Positions 1 to 9,017 of a DNA stretch of 64,000 bases are shown here, one piece after another. The translations under genes and the position numbers were made by a program. Below the pieces are notes generated by a model, which did no database searches, was not told the DNA's origin, and saw only the letters and a list, made by a program, of their open reading frames with translations. The stretch is from Desulfurella amilsii (GTDB taxonomy: Bacteria; Campylobacterota_A; Desulfurellia; Desulfurellales; Desulfurellaceae), in the NCBI RefSeq assembly GCF_002119425.1, contig NZ_MDSU01000018.1:711501-775500 (forward strand), given 5' to 3'. Position 1 is the stretch's first letter; every line of letters begins with the position of its first letter.

Positions 1-1
1 A

Positions 2-139
2 AATAAAATTGACCTTATCGATAAGATTAACAAAGAAACCTACAAAAAACAATTTAACCCACACAACGTTTACTTTATCAGTGCGCTTAAAAAAACTAAT
101 CTCAAGGAGCTTCTTGATTGGATAAACAAGAATATTTAG
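2..139 (+). CDS. obgE: GTPase Obg, C-terminal fragment (5' end outside window)
   Basis: Only the last 45 codons are present, read in frame from base 2 to a TAG stop at 137-139. The fragment opens with the guanine-specificity motif NKID and carries the G5-like segment FISALKKTNLKELLDWI, the usual end of the G domain of Obg/CgtA, a GTPase that acts in 50S ribosome maturation. The following gene, proB, overlaps the last 22 bases; an obg-proB-proA order is common in bacteria. A different TRAFAC GTPase cannot be excluded from so short a piece, but the proB neighbourhood favours Obg. Confidence 0.75.
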   Translation, partial: NKIDLIDKINKETYKKQFNPHNVYFISALKKTNLKELLDWINKNI

Positions 140-1266
140 ATTTTAGCAAATATAACAGAATAGTAATAAAAGTTGGCAGTGCAATAATTACTAATAATTA
201 CGATATAGACGAAGATAAGATTAACCAGATAGCTCAAGATGTTTATTATTTAAACAAACAAAATAAAGAAGTGCTTATCGTTTCAAGCGGTGCCGTAGCT
301 TGCGGTATGAAAGTATTAAATATCAAGAAAAAACCAGATAGTATTCCTCTAAGACAAGCACTAGCCAGTATTGGTCAACCTTACCTTATGAGCATATATG
401 CAAAAGCATTTGCACGGTATTCAATCAATACATCACAAGTATTGATAAGCATTGAAGATATTTTGAGCAGAAAACGCTTTTTAAATGCAAAAAATACATT
501 TGAAGCCCTTTTCGGTTTGAAAGTAGTCCCTATAGTAAATGAAAACGATTCTGTTGCCATTAAAGAACTAATGTTTGGTGACAACGATAGCCTTTCTTCA
601 CACATTTTAAATCTTATAGAAGGAAATTTACTTATTATACTAACGGATGTAGATGGCGTTTACAATAAAGATCCAAAATTATACAAAGATAGCACACTTA
701 TAGAAATTGTTACACAAGAAGAAACTTGGCTAAAAAGCTTAAAAGGCAAAAGCAAACTTGGAGAAGGCGGTATCTCAAGCAAAATAAAATCCGCATTTAT
801 TGCTTCACAAGGTGGAAAAACTGCTGTAATAACAAACGGAAAAAGACAAAACCCCATTAAAAGCCTAATTTTCGACAAAGCTTTTCCCAAAACAATTTTT
901 TTGCCCAACGATTACGTTAAATCAAAGGTGTATTGGATTAACAACTGTCTAAGCTTAGGCAAACTCTACATTGATAATGGAGCATTCGAAAGTATAAAAA
1001 ACCGCAAAGGATTATTAGCAAAAGGCATAAAAACCATTGAAGGTTCATTTTCTAAAGGCAATGTCGTTGATATTGTATTTGAAAATAAACGTGTAGCCAA
1101 AGGCATTGTTAACTACGACTCAACTGATATTGAAAAAATAAAAGGTATTCACTCAAGCCAGATTAGTTCTATATTAGGTTATAAAGCTCAAGCCGATGTA
1201 ATAAGTACAGATAATATAATATTAGTAAACGCTGACAAAGGGGAGCCGTATGCAAAACTACATTGA
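118..1266 (+). CDS. proB: Glutamate 5-kinase
   Basis: Phosphorylates glutamate with ATP, the first step of proline synthesis. The 382-residue length fits the full form: an amino-acid-kinase domain (KVGSAI near 18, VSSGAV 55-60, NENDSV 141-146, FGDNDSLS 153-160, TDVDGVY 176-182) followed by a C-terminal PUA domain from about residue 285. The start is TTG at 118, chosen because AAGGAG lies at 104-109 with 8 bases of spacing and no in-frame ATG gives the complete N-terminus. It overlaps the end of obgE and its own 3' end overlaps proA by 17 bases, implying translational coupling. In the family the kinase is feedback-inhibited by proline. Confidence 0.95.
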   Translation: MDKQEYLDFSKYNRIVIKVGSAIITNNYDIDEDKINQIAQDVYYLNKQNKEVLIVSSGAVACGMKVLNIKKKPDSIPLRQALASIGQPYLMSIYAKAFARYSINTSQVLISIEDILSRKRFLNAKNTFEALFGLKVVPIVNENDSVAIKELMFGDNDSLSSHILNLIEGNLLIILTDVDGVYNKDPKLYKDSTLIEIVTQEETWLKSLKGKSKLGEGGISSKIKSAFIASQGGKTAVITNGKRQNPIKSLIFDKAFPKTIFLPNDYVKSKVYWINNCLSLGKLYIDNGAFESIKNRKGLLAKGIKTIEGSFSKGNVVDIVFENKRVAKGIVNYDSTDIEKIKGIHSSQISSILGYKAQADVISTDNIILVNADKGEPYAKLH

Positions 1267-2482
1267 AAACTTGTGCAAAAAAGCAAAAAAAGCCTCACAA
1301 ATTCAGTTAAGCGAAAAAAACATCAATGCTGTTTTAGAAGCAGTTGCAAATAGTATTGAAAGAAATAAAAACCAGATTATAGAAGAAAACCGCAAAGATA
1401 TAGAAGCAAGCAATTTATCAAAAGCATTGATAGATAGACTTACTTTGAATGAAAAAAGAATAGAGTCTATAATTGAATCGCTAAACACCATAAAAAACCT
1501 AAAAAGCCCTGTAGGAGAAGTTATAAAAGGCTGGAAATTAAAAAATGACCTTGAAATAGAAAAGGTACGTGTGCCTATAGGTACAATTGCTATAATATAC
1601 GAAGCAAGGCCTAATGTAACTGTTGATGCATTTGCCCTTTGTTTTAAAAGTTCAAATGCCTGCGTGCTAAGAGGCGGTAAAGAAGCATTTAATACAAACA
1701 AATATTTAAGCACACTCATTAGAGATACGCTGGAAACTTTTAATATTAACCCTGATTTTTTGACTTTTATCGACAAAACAGACAGAGAAGCAATCAACCA
1801 TCTCATTAAAATGGACAAGTATATAGATTTACTAATACCAAGAGGCGGAGAATCTTTAATTACCCACATCTCTTACAATGCCACAGTACCCGTAATACAA
1901 CACTACAAGGGCTTGTGTCACCTGTATATTGATGAGAGTGCAAATATCGACATGGCAATTGAAATTGCAAACAACGCAAAAGTCCAAAGACCGTCTGTTT
2001 GTAATGCTATAGAGACTTTACTTGTTCACAAAAACATTGCAAAAAGTTATTTGCCGCTTTTGGCAAAAAAATTTGAAAGTATTATAGAACTTAGAGGTTG
2101 TGAAGAAACACTAAAAATTCTACCTTATGTTAAAAAAGCAACGCAAAAAGATTGGCAAACAGAATACTTAGATTACATTCTGTCAGTTAAAATTGTAAAT
2201 AACATAGATGAAGCCATAGAACATATAAATCAATATGGATCAAGGCACTCAGAAGCTATCGTTACACAAAATTATGCAAATACTGAGACTTTTTTAAACA
2301 AAGTTGACGCGGCTTGCGTTTATGTAAATGCCTCAACACGTTTTAGTGATGGTGGAGAATTTGGTTTTGGAGCCGAAATTGGCATTAGTACTTCAAAATT
2401 GCATGCAAGAGGCCCAATGGCACTAGAAGAGCTTACAACGTATAAGTACAAAATTAGAGGAAATGGTCAAATTAGGCAATGA
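1250..2482 (+). CDS. proA: Glutamate-5-semialdehyde dehydrogenase (gamma-glutamyl phosphate reductase)
   Basis: Second proline-synthesis enzyme: reduces gamma-glutamyl phosphate with NADPH to glutamate semialdehyde, which cyclises to P5C. At 410 residues it has the normal length for ProA. Visible landmarks are YEARPNVTVDA near 117-127 and the catalytic cysteine near 251 in QRPSVCNAIET. The ATG at 1250 is preceded by a GGGGAG ribosome-binding sequence inside proB. The stop overlaps the nadD start as ATGA. No proC (P5C reductase) is visible in the window, so the last step is encoded elsewhere. Confidence 0.95.
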   Translation: MQNYIENLCKKAKKASQIQLSEKNINAVLEAVANSIERNKNQIIEENRKDIEASNLSKALIDRLTLNEKRIESIIESLNTIKNLKSPVGEVIKGWKLKNDLEIEKVRVPIGTIAIIYEARPNVTVDAFALCFKSSNACVLRGGKEAFNTNKYLSTLIRDTLETFNINPDFLTFIDKTDREAINHLIKMDKYIDLLIPRGGESLITHISYNATVPVIQHYKGLCHLYIDESANIDMAIEIANNAKVQRPSVCNAIETLLVHKNIAKSYLPLLAKKFESIIELRGCEETLKILPYVKKATQKDWQTEYLDYILSVKIVNNIDEAIEHINQYGSRHSEAIVTQNYANTETFLNKVDAACVYVNASTRFSDGGEFGFGAEIGISTSKLHARGPMALEELTTYKYKIRGNGQIRQ

Positions 2483-3108
2483 GAGTGGCTTTTTTTGGTG
2501 GCACTTTTAATCCCATACATATTGGCCATTTAATCAGTGCAATTGAAATAAAAGAGTATTTTTTTATTGATAAATTTGTGTTTATACCAACTGGTGTTCC
2601 GCCTCACAAAAAAAACATTGCTTTAAGCGCAAAAAACAGATACGATATGGTAGCTTTAAGTATAGCTGGACTCGGAGGGTTTGAAGTAAGCGATATAGAA
2701 ATAAACTCAAAAGAAATAAGTTATACTGTAGATACGATAGATTTGCTTAAAAAACAATACAAAGACAATGAGTTATTTTACTGCATTGGAGCAGATGCTT
2801 TTTTGGATATTGATACATGGAAAGGCTACAAAGAGTTATTAAATAAAATTACTTTTATAATCATAACAAGACCAAAATACAGCATAGAGCAAATAAAATT
2901 AAAATACCATTGGTTAAAGTTTATAGAAGCAAGAAAAATGGCAAAATATCCCCCAAGAAAACTAAGTGCTTATATTTATTACAGAAAAATAGATATATCA
3001 TCAAGTCAGATTCGCCGACGCGTTAAAGAACACAAAACCATCAGATATTTCGTCCCGTATAATGTGGAAAAAATGATTTTAGAAAAGGGGTTTTATTTAA
3101 ATGAATGA
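2479..3108 (+). CDS. nadD: Nicotinate-nucleotide adenylyltransferase
   Basis: Transfers AMP from ATP to nicotinate mononucleotide in NAD synthesis. The nucleotidyltransferase signature is clear: GGTFNPIHIGHL at residues 7-18 (HxGH) and ISSSQIRRRV near 169-178, the equivalent of the ISSTxIR motif. Length (209 residues) is normal. The start overlaps the proA stop by 4 bases (ATGA), and the 3' end overlaps rsfS by 8 bases. The nadD-rsfS-rlmH order is a widely conserved NAD/ribosome cluster. Confidence 0.94.
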   Translation: MRVAFFGGTFNPIHIGHLISAIEIKEYFFIDKFVFIPTGVPPHKKNIALSAKNRYDMVALSIAGLGGFEVSDIEINSKEISYTVDTIDLLKKQYKDNELFYCIGADAFLDIDTWKGYKELLNKITFIIITRPKYSIEQIKLKYHWLKFIEARKMAKYPPRKLSAYIYYRKIDISSSQIRRRVKEHKTIRYFVPYNVEKMILEKGFYLNE

Positions 3109-3415
3109 AATTTTAAACATTCTGTGCGAAAAAAAAATTGAAAATATCAAAATCATTGATATGAGAAAAAACCAGGTTCTATTTGATTATTTTATTATTG
3201 GAATAAGCGACTCTTTGAATCAATCGCTAGCTTGCATTGATGAACTTGACAAATTAAACACCATTAACCATGTTGAAAGTGATGAAAAAGGCGACTGGAT
3301 ACTTATAGATTGTGGATCAACTATTATACACTTATTTAGCGATTCCAAAAGAAAAGAGATTGATCTAGAGTATTTGTGGAAAGATATGCCCATCCATACT
3401 TTTGAATGCAAGTAA
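3101..3415 (+). CDS. rsfS: Ribosomal silencing factor RsfS
   Basis: RsfS binds protein L14 of the large ribosomal subunit and blocks subunit joining under starvation. The 104-residue product shows the family core: DYFIIGISDSLNQ near 29-41, DEKGDWILID near 60-70 and the tail LEYLWKDM. The start overlaps nadD and is preceded by an AAAGGGG ribosome-binding sequence. The 3' end overlaps rlmH by 10 bases. The assignment rests on motif and on position between nadD and rlmH. Confidence 0.9.
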   Translation: MNEILNILCEKKIENIKIIDMRKNQVLFDYFIIGISDSLNQSLACIDELDKLNTINHVESDEKGDWILIDCGSTIIHLFSDSKRKEIDLEYLWKDMPIHTFECK

Positions 3416-3828
3416 AGTTTATTTTTGTTGGAAAAAAATTTGAGCTTGATAGGTTTTGTCAAGAGTACATAAAACGTATGAAGGTTTTTTGTGATGTTGA
3501 AACCTTATATATAAAATCCTCAACACCAAAGTCCGAAGCACTTGTAACACAAAAAAAGATTAAATCTGACGATTTTGTTTTTGTACTTGATGAGAATGGT
3601 AAGCAATTAAACTCTTTTGAACTTGCAAAACTCATAGAAACAATCAACAAACCACTTGTATTTGTGGTTGGCGGTGCATTTGGTATAGACAAAGAAGCGT
3701 TTAAAAAAAAATTTTCCCTTTCTCTATCAAAGCTTACACTGCCTCATGCAATAGCAAGGTTAATTATATGTGAAAGTGTTTATAGAAGTTTTACAATCAT
3801 AAACCATTTACCTTACCATAAAGAATGA
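3406..3828 (+). CDS. rlmH: 23S rRNA pseudouridine-1915 N3-methyltransferase
   Basis: A SPOUT-fold methyltransferase that methylates pseudouridine 1915 in helix 69 of 23S rRNA using S-adenosylmethionine. The 140-residue length is slightly below the usual 155. The knotted SAM site is visible as VFVVGGAFGID near 85-95, with LDENGKQLNS near 61-70 and the terminal YHKE close to the family's conserved C-terminal tyrosine-histidine region. Its start lies inside rsfS, and its TGA overlaps the tsaE ATG. Confidence 0.93.
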   Translation: MQVKFIFVGKKFELDRFCQEYIKRMKVFCDVETLYIKSSTPKSEALVTQKKIKSDDFVFVLDENGKQLNSFELAKLIETINKPLVFVVGGAFGIDKEAFKKKFSLSLSKLTLPHAIARLIICESVYRSFTIINHLPYHKE

Positions 3829-4241
3829 TATACTGGGTAAAAACTCTATCTCAAACAAAAAAAATAGCAAAAGAATTTGCACAAAACATAAAAAACGCTA
3901 AACGGCTGATAATCTTTTTACAAGGGGATTTAGGCACGGGCAAAACAACTTTTGTACGTTTTGTTTTATATTATTTAGGCATAAAAGATTTTAGAGGTAG
4001 TCCATCATTTTCTATAGCAAACGAGTACTTGCTAAATGATAAAAAGATTATACACATGGATTTGTATAGGGTTGAAACAAAAGAATCGCTCTTAAATATG
4101 GGAATCTGCGAGTATTTTGAAGAAAATGCAATTTTTTTTGTAGAATGGCCGAATTTACTTGAAATAAAACCAGATATTATGATAAAATTTATTTTAACAA
4201 ATACACAAAGGAGCATGGAAATTGATTGGGGCTCAAACTAA
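3825..4241 (+). CDS. tsaE: tRNA threonylcarbamoyladenosine biosynthesis ATPase TsaE
   Basis: ATPase subunit of the TsaBDE complex that makes t6A37 in ANN-decoding tRNAs. The 138-residue protein has the Walker A motif GDLGTGKTT at 34-42, the family block GSPSFSIANEY near 59-69 and VEWP near 106. ATGA overlap with rlmH and a 20-base overlap with aroE place it inside the same transcript. TsaB and TsaD are not in this window. Confidence 0.93.
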   Translation: MIYWVKTLSQTKKIAKEFAQNIKNAKRLIIFLQGDLGTGKTTFVRFVLYYLGIKDFRGSPSFSIANEYLLNDKKIIHMDLYRVETKESLLNMGICEYFEENAIFFVEWPNLLEIKPDIMIKFILTNTQRSMEIDWGSN

Positions 4242-5016
4242 TCTATATGCAATTATTGGTAAACCCATAAAACACAGTTTGTCTCCTAAACTTCATAATT
4301 CTATGTTTGAAAAATACAATATTGATGCAGTTTATGTAGCCTTTGAAGTAAATAACCTAAAACAAGCCATAGAAGGTATAAGGGGACTTGGCATTAAAGG
4401 CATTAACATCACACTACCTTTTAAAAATGAAGCAATTCAACTTGTAGACTATCTAGACCAAGAGGCAAAGATTATAGGCTCAATCAATACTATAAAAAAT
4501 TTAAACGGCGAGCTTTTTGGATTTAACACAGACTATTTAGGTTTTTTTGAAACTATTAAAGATACAGATTGCTCAAAAAATATATGCATCTTAGGCGCAG
4601 GAGGAGCATCAAGTGCTTGCATTTACGCATTTTACAAAAAAGGCGTCAAAACACTTAATATCTACAACAGGACATTTAAGAATGCATTCAAACTAAAAGA
4701 ACGCTTCAGCGATTTAATTACTTTAAATATTATTGAAAAAAAAGATGTATATAAAAGCGAAATTATTGTTAATACCACATCTGTTAGCTTATCGGAAAAT
4801 GAGTTTGTGCTGGATTTGAATTTATTAAACAAAAATACACTATTGGTTGATATTGTATATAATTCGCCGCTTATAAAACATGCTAAAGCGTTTGGTATAA
4901 ATGGCATAGATGGCAATAGAATGTTTGTTTATCAAGCATACTGGGCATTCAAAATCTGGACTGGTATAGAGTTTGACATAAATTACGCATTTGAGGTTAT
5001 AAATGGTAACCACTAG
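4222..5016 (+). CDS. aroE: Shikimate dehydrogenase (NADP+)
   Basis: Reduces 3-dehydroshikimate to shikimate in aromatic amino-acid synthesis. Landmarks in the 264 residues are SLSPKLHN at 19-26, the catalytic lysine of LPFKNE near 68, the NTDYLG aspartate near 104 and the NADP glycine loop GAGGAS at 125-130. The start is TTG at 4222: AAGGAG at 4208-4213 sits 8 bases upstream, and the protein would otherwise lack its first strand. The 3' end overlaps pilB by 14 bases, so a metabolic gene is coupled to a pilus motor gene. Confidence 0.94.
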   Translation: MIGAQTNLYAIIGKPIKHSLSPKLHNSMFEKYNIDAVYVAFEVNNLKQAIEGIRGLGIKGINITLPFKNEAIQLVDYLDQEAKIIGSINTIKNLNGELFGFNTDYLGFFETIKDTDCSKNICILGAGGASSACIYAFYKKGVKTLNIYNRTFKNAFKLKERFSDLITLNIIEKKDVYKSEIIVNTTSVSLSENEFVLDLNLLNKNTLLVDIVYNSPLIKHAKAFGINGIDGNRMFVYQAYWAFKIWTGIEFDINYAFEVINGNH

Positions 5017-6709
5017 CCGACAATTGCTTGGCACAATGCTTTTATATGAAAACAAAATCACTCAAGAACAGCTTGACAAGGCCCTACAAAAACAAGCTCA
5101 AACAGGTGAAATGCTTGGCAAAATACTCATAGAAGAGCATTTAGTAACTGAAGATGAACTTGTAGAATTTTTATCAAAAAAATATGGCATAGAAACGACT
5201 GACCTTTCAAAAATACAGCCGCAAAAAGAAGCTATAAACTCAATACCCAGTGAAGTTGCGCGGAAGCATCGTGTGTTTCCATTCTCGATAGAAAACAATA
5301 CTTTAAAAGTGGCTTTATGCAGTGTAGAGAATGTTTTTTTGATTGATGAATTGAGGTTTCTTACTGGAAAGAAAATATCAATTTACCTTGTCAAAGAAAG
5401 CCAAATAAACGAATATCTCATAAGGTACTACGGCACAAGCAAAGAATTAGAGGTGCTTGTTAGAAATGTAACAGAAAGTATTGATAGCCTTGATAACTCA
5501 ATAGAGCAAATAGAAAGTCTTGATTTTGATGAAACTTCAAATATAGACGATGCGCCTATTATAAAACTTGCAAACAGCATACTTGAATCTGCAGTCAAAG
5601 AAGGAGCATCTGATATTCACTTAGAGCCGTACGAAAATACATTCAGGGTTAGGTTTAGAATTGACGGCAAGGCAAAGACTGTCAATACACCACCAAAAAC
5701 AATTGCTCCAAATCTTATAACACGCTTTAAGATAATGGCAAAACTCAACATTGCAGAAAAGCGCCTTCCGCAGGATGGAAGGATTAGAATACGAGCCTTT
5801 GGCAAACTTATTGATTTAAGAGTTTCAACTGTCCCTACTGTATTTGGAGAAAAGCTTGTTATGAGGCTACTTGACAGGGAAAACATAAAAGTTTCGCTAG
5901 ACAACATAAATATGAGGCCAACCGACTTACAACGCTTCAAACACGCAATAAGCTTACCCAATGGCGTCGTTATAGTTACAGGCCCAACAGGATCTGGTAA
6001 ATCCACCACGCTATATGCAGCCTTAAATGAACTAAATAAAGAGGATAGAAACATAATGTCCGTTGAGGATCCCGTAGAGTATAACTTAGAAGGTATAAAC
6101 CAGGTACAGGTAAAAGAAGACATAGGGTTGACGTTCAGTAGTGTCTTGCGCTCATTTTTAAGGCAAGATCCAGACATAATTATGGTAGGTGAAATAAGAG
6201 ATACTCAAACAGCAGAAATTGCAGTTCGAGCCGCTCTTACTGGCCACTTAGTTTTATCCACTTTGCATACAAATGATTCTGTATCAGCAATTACTAGGCT
6301 TATAGATATGGGTATAGATGGGTATTTGATTGCAAGTTCCCTAAGGTTGGTTTTAGCACAAAGATTGGTTAGAAAAATATGCACTCACTGCAGGCAACCT
6401 ATCAATTTACCCAAAGAAATCTTATTAAAAGCAGGTTTTGACAAAGCAGATTTAGACGATATAAGGCTTTTTAAAGGCAAGGGCTGTTCACACTGCTTAG
6501 ACACTGGCTACAAGGGTAGAATGGCTATATTTGAAGTACTACACATAAGCGAAGATATAAGGGAAATGATAATTGAAAACAAAGATGAAAACACAATCAG
6601 ACAAAAAGCACTTCAAGAAGGTATGCTTACACTAAAACAAGATGGATTACAAAAAGTAAAACAAGGCATAACCACGCTTGAAGAGGTTTTAAGCGCAGCT
6701 ATAAACTAA
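5003..6709 (+). CDS. pilB: Type IV pilus / type II secretion assembly ATPase (PilB/GspE)
   Basis: Hexameric motor that powers pilin polymerisation at the inner membrane. The 568 residues comprise an N-terminal GspE/MshE domain (1-150), Walker A GPTGSGKS at 327-334, the Asp and His boxes, Walker B region DPDIIMVGEIRD and a C-terminal tetracysteine zinc site (CTHC followed by CSHC). It is followed 12 bases later by pilT and then pilC, a pilus arrangement, hence PilB rather than GspE. No pilin or pilQ gene is in the window. An AGAGAGG ribosome-binding sequence for pilT follows its stop. Confidence 0.93.
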   Translation: MVTTSRQLLGTMLLYENKITQEQLDKALQKQAQTGEMLGKILIEEHLVTEDELVEFLSKKYGIETTDLSKIQPQKEAINSIPSEVARKHRVFPFSIENNTLKVALCSVENVFLIDELRFLTGKKISIYLVKESQINEYLIRYYGTSKELEVLVRNVTESIDSLDNSIEQIESLDFDETSNIDDAPIIKLANSILESAVKEGASDIHLEPYENTFRVRFRIDGKAKTVNTPPKTIAPNLITRFKIMAKLNIAEKRLPQDGRIRIRAFGKLIDLRVSTVPTVFGEKLVMRLLDRENIKVSLDNINMRPTDLQRFKHAISLPNGVVIVTGPTGSGKSTTLYAALNELNKEDRNIMSVEDPVEYNLEGINQVQVKEDIGLTFSSVLRSFLRQDPDIIMVGEIRDTQTAEIAVRAALTGHLVLSTLHTNDSVSAITRLIDMGIDGYLIASSLRLVLAQRLVRKICTHCRQPINLPKEILLKAGFDKADLDDIRLFKGKGCSHCLDTGYKGRMAIFEVLHISEDIREMIIENKDENTIRQKALQEGMLTLKQDGLQKVKQGITTLEEVLSAAIN

Positions 6710-6721
6710 GAGAGGTAGCCT

Positions 6722-7810
6722 ATGAAACCAAAAGATTTGGTTGAACTCCTAAGGTATATTTGCTCAATCAAAGCAAGCGATTTGCATATAACGGTGGGCT
6801 CTCCCCCACGGGCAAGGATTAACGGTGATCTTGTGAATTTAGAATATGATACACTATTGCCCACAGATACAAGGGATTTATGCTATAGCGTTATGAATGA
6901 GCTAAACAGGAAGCGGTTTGAAGAAAATTTTGATGTTGATTTTTCCTTTGGCGTGCCAGAATTAGCTCGATTCAGGGCAAATGTATTTATGCAAAGAGGC
7001 TCAGTTGCAGGTGCCTTTAGGATAATACCTCAAGAAATACCTGATTTCAACACTTTGGGCTTGGCACCAATTGTAAAGGAATTTGCAAATCTGCCAAAAG
7101 GCTTGGTTTTGATTACCGGCCCAACGGGTTCTGGTAAATCCACCACACTTGCTTCACTGCTAAACTTAATCAATAAATCTAGACCAGTGCATATTATAAC
7201 ACTTGAAGATCCTATCGAGTTTACTTACAAACACGATAGAGCGCTTGTCAATCAAAGAGAAATTGGCACAGATGCGTCAAGTTTTGCGCAAGGCCTAAAA
7301 CACATCATGCGACAAGATCCAGATGTTATACTAATTGGTGAGATGAGGGATGCAGAAACAATAGGAACTGCTTTGACTGTTGCAGAAACTGGCCATTTAG
7401 TATTTGCTACGCTTCACACAAACTCAGCTGCAGAAACCATCACAAGAATTGTAGATGTATTCCCAGCATCACAACAAGAACAAATTAGAGTTCAGCTTTC
7501 TACATCACTTCAAGGCATAGTAACACAAAGCCTATTAAAGAAAAAAGACAACTCAGGCAGAGTGGTAGCGGTAGAAATCTTAATACCAAACTCTGCTATA
7601 AGAAACCTAATTAGAGAAAACAAAATACCCCAAATTTACTCAACAATGCAAATAGGTCAGGATAAAACGGGTATGAAGATATTTAACCAATCATTATTTG
7701 AACTTTACTCTAAAGGCTTGATTTCTTACAATGAAGCGCTAAATACTTCTTTAAATAAAGACGAACTTAAAAACATGATGGATAGAATAAAAATTAATAT
7801 GAGAGGTTAA
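6722..7810 (+). CDS. pilT: Type IV pilus retraction ATPase PilT
   Basis: Motor that depolymerises pili and drives twitching motility. The 362-residue protein has Walker A GPTGSGKS at 133-140, the Walker B region QDPDVILIGEMRD, and the diagnostic C-terminal retraction motif AIRNLIRE near 289-296, which separates PilT from PilB. It lacks the tetracysteine zinc site of its upstream neighbour. Spacing to pilC is a single base. Confidence 0.95.
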   Translation: MKPKDLVELLRYICSIKASDLHITVGSPPRARINGDLVNLEYDTLLPTDTRDLCYSVMNELNRKRFEENFDVDFSFGVPELARFRANVFMQRGSVAGAFRIIPQEIPDFNTLGLAPIVKEFANLPKGLVLITGPTGSGKSTTLASLLNLINKSRPVHIITLEDPIEFTYKHDRALVNQREIGTDASSFAQGLKHIMRQDPDVILIGEMRDAETIGTALTVAETGHLVFATLHTNSAAETITRIVDVFPASQQEQIRVQLSTSLQGIVTQSLLKKKDNSGRVVAVEILIPNSAIRNLIRENKIPQIYSTMQIGQDKTGMKIFNQSLFELYSKGLISYNEALNTSLNKDELKNMMDRIKINMRG

Positions 7811-7811
7811 A

Positions 7812-9017
7812 ATGGCGTATTTTAGGTGGAAAGGCACCATAAATAATGTGAAGCGAAAAGGCGAAGTTACGGCAGGCAGCAAAGAAGACGCTATAATAAA
7901 GTTAAAAAAGCAAAATATCAATGTTTTGTCAATAAAACAGTCAGCGCCACCAATTGAGCTAGATTTTTTAAACAATGCTAAACCAAAAGATATTATGATT
8001 ATGACAAAGCAACTCTCTATAATGTTAAACGCCGGTATTCCTATAGTTTCAGCATTCAACATCCTTATTGAACAGATAAAAAACCCTAAATTAAAAAAAA
8101 TTATAAGAAACATAAAAGAAAATATTGAAGCCGGCTCTTCTTTTTCTAATGCGCTAAGAGAACACAAAGATATATTTTCGGACTTATACATAAATATGGT
8201 GGAGTCAGGTGAAGCAAGTGGTAACTTGGATGTTGTACTGCAAAGACTTGTGATTACTATGGAAAAAGATCTAGAACTCAAACGCAAACTCAAAGGCGCT
8301 TTGATTTACCCCACTATGGTTAGCATAGTAGCCGTTGGTGTTATTGCTTTAATATTAACATTCGTAATACCTACATTTAGCAAAATGTATGCAGACAGCG
8401 GTATGCAATTACCATTACTAACTCGCATGGTAATTGGAGCAAGCAATTTTTTAAGAGACTATATAATAATTATACTTCTAATTATTGCTATCATTATTGG
8501 CGCTTTTGTTATTGCAAAAAAGAAAAGTATCAAGTTTAGGACATATATAGACTCTGTCTTGCTTAAGCTGCCTTTGCTTGGTACACTTATACTAAAAACA
8601 TCGATTGCGCGCTTTTCTTCAATTTTATCAATGCTTACCTCAGGTGGTGTGAGCATTCTTGAAGCCATAGATATTGGTGCAAAAACCTCTGGCAACCTTA
8701 TTATAGAAAATGCTTTAAACAAAGTAAAAGAATCGGTAAAAGAAGGATCTAATCTATCAGAACCTATATCAAAAGCAGGGATTTTCCCAGATATGGTATC
8801 TCAAATGATCTCGGTTGGCGAAGAAACTGGAAAGTTAGAAGACATGCTTGTTAAAGTATCCCAATATTATGAAGAAGAAGTAGACAACAGTGTTAAAAAT
8901 CTAACAACAATGCTAGAGCCTATAATAATAGTATTTTTAGGTGTCATAGTAGGAACGCTTGTTATAGCAATGTATTTACCAATATTTAAAATGGGACAGG
9001 CAATCAAGGGCGGATAG
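7812..9017 (+). CDS. pilC: Type IV pilus inner-membrane platform protein PilC
   Basis: Polytopic platform protein that links the PilB/PilT motors to the growing pilus. The 401 residues contain two tandem GspF domains (from about 68 and 270). Hydrophobic membrane segments lie near 168-190, 218-236 and 372-395. The N-terminal segment (FRWKGTINNVKRKGEV) matches the family's conserved start. It ends the pilBTC cluster and converges with cysK, overlapping its 3' end by 14 bases, so the two transcripts must terminate within each other. Confidence 0.94.
   Translation: MAYFRWKGTINNVKRKGEVTAGSKEDAIIKLKKQNINVLSIKQSAPPIELDFLNNAKPKDIMIMTKQLSIMLNAGIPIVSAFNILIEQIKNPKLKKIIRNIKENIEAGSSFSNALREHKDIFSDLYINMVESGEASGNLDVVLQRLVITMEKDLELKRKLKGALIYPTMVSIVAVGVIALILTFVIPTFSKMYADSGMQLPLLTRMVIGASNFLRDYIIIILLIIAIIIGAFVIAKKKSIKFRTYIDSVLLKLPLLGTLILKTSIARFSSILSMLTSGGVSILEAIDIGAKTSGNLIIENALNKVKESVKEGSNLSEPISKAGIFPDMVSQMISVGEETGKLEDMLVKVSQYYEEEVDNSVKNLTTMLEPIIIVFLGVIVGTLVIAMYLPIFKMGQAIKGG

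Noticed and set aside
5617-6177. 186-codon open frame opposite pilB
   Set aside because: Antisense shadow of conserved ATPase motifs, no start context.
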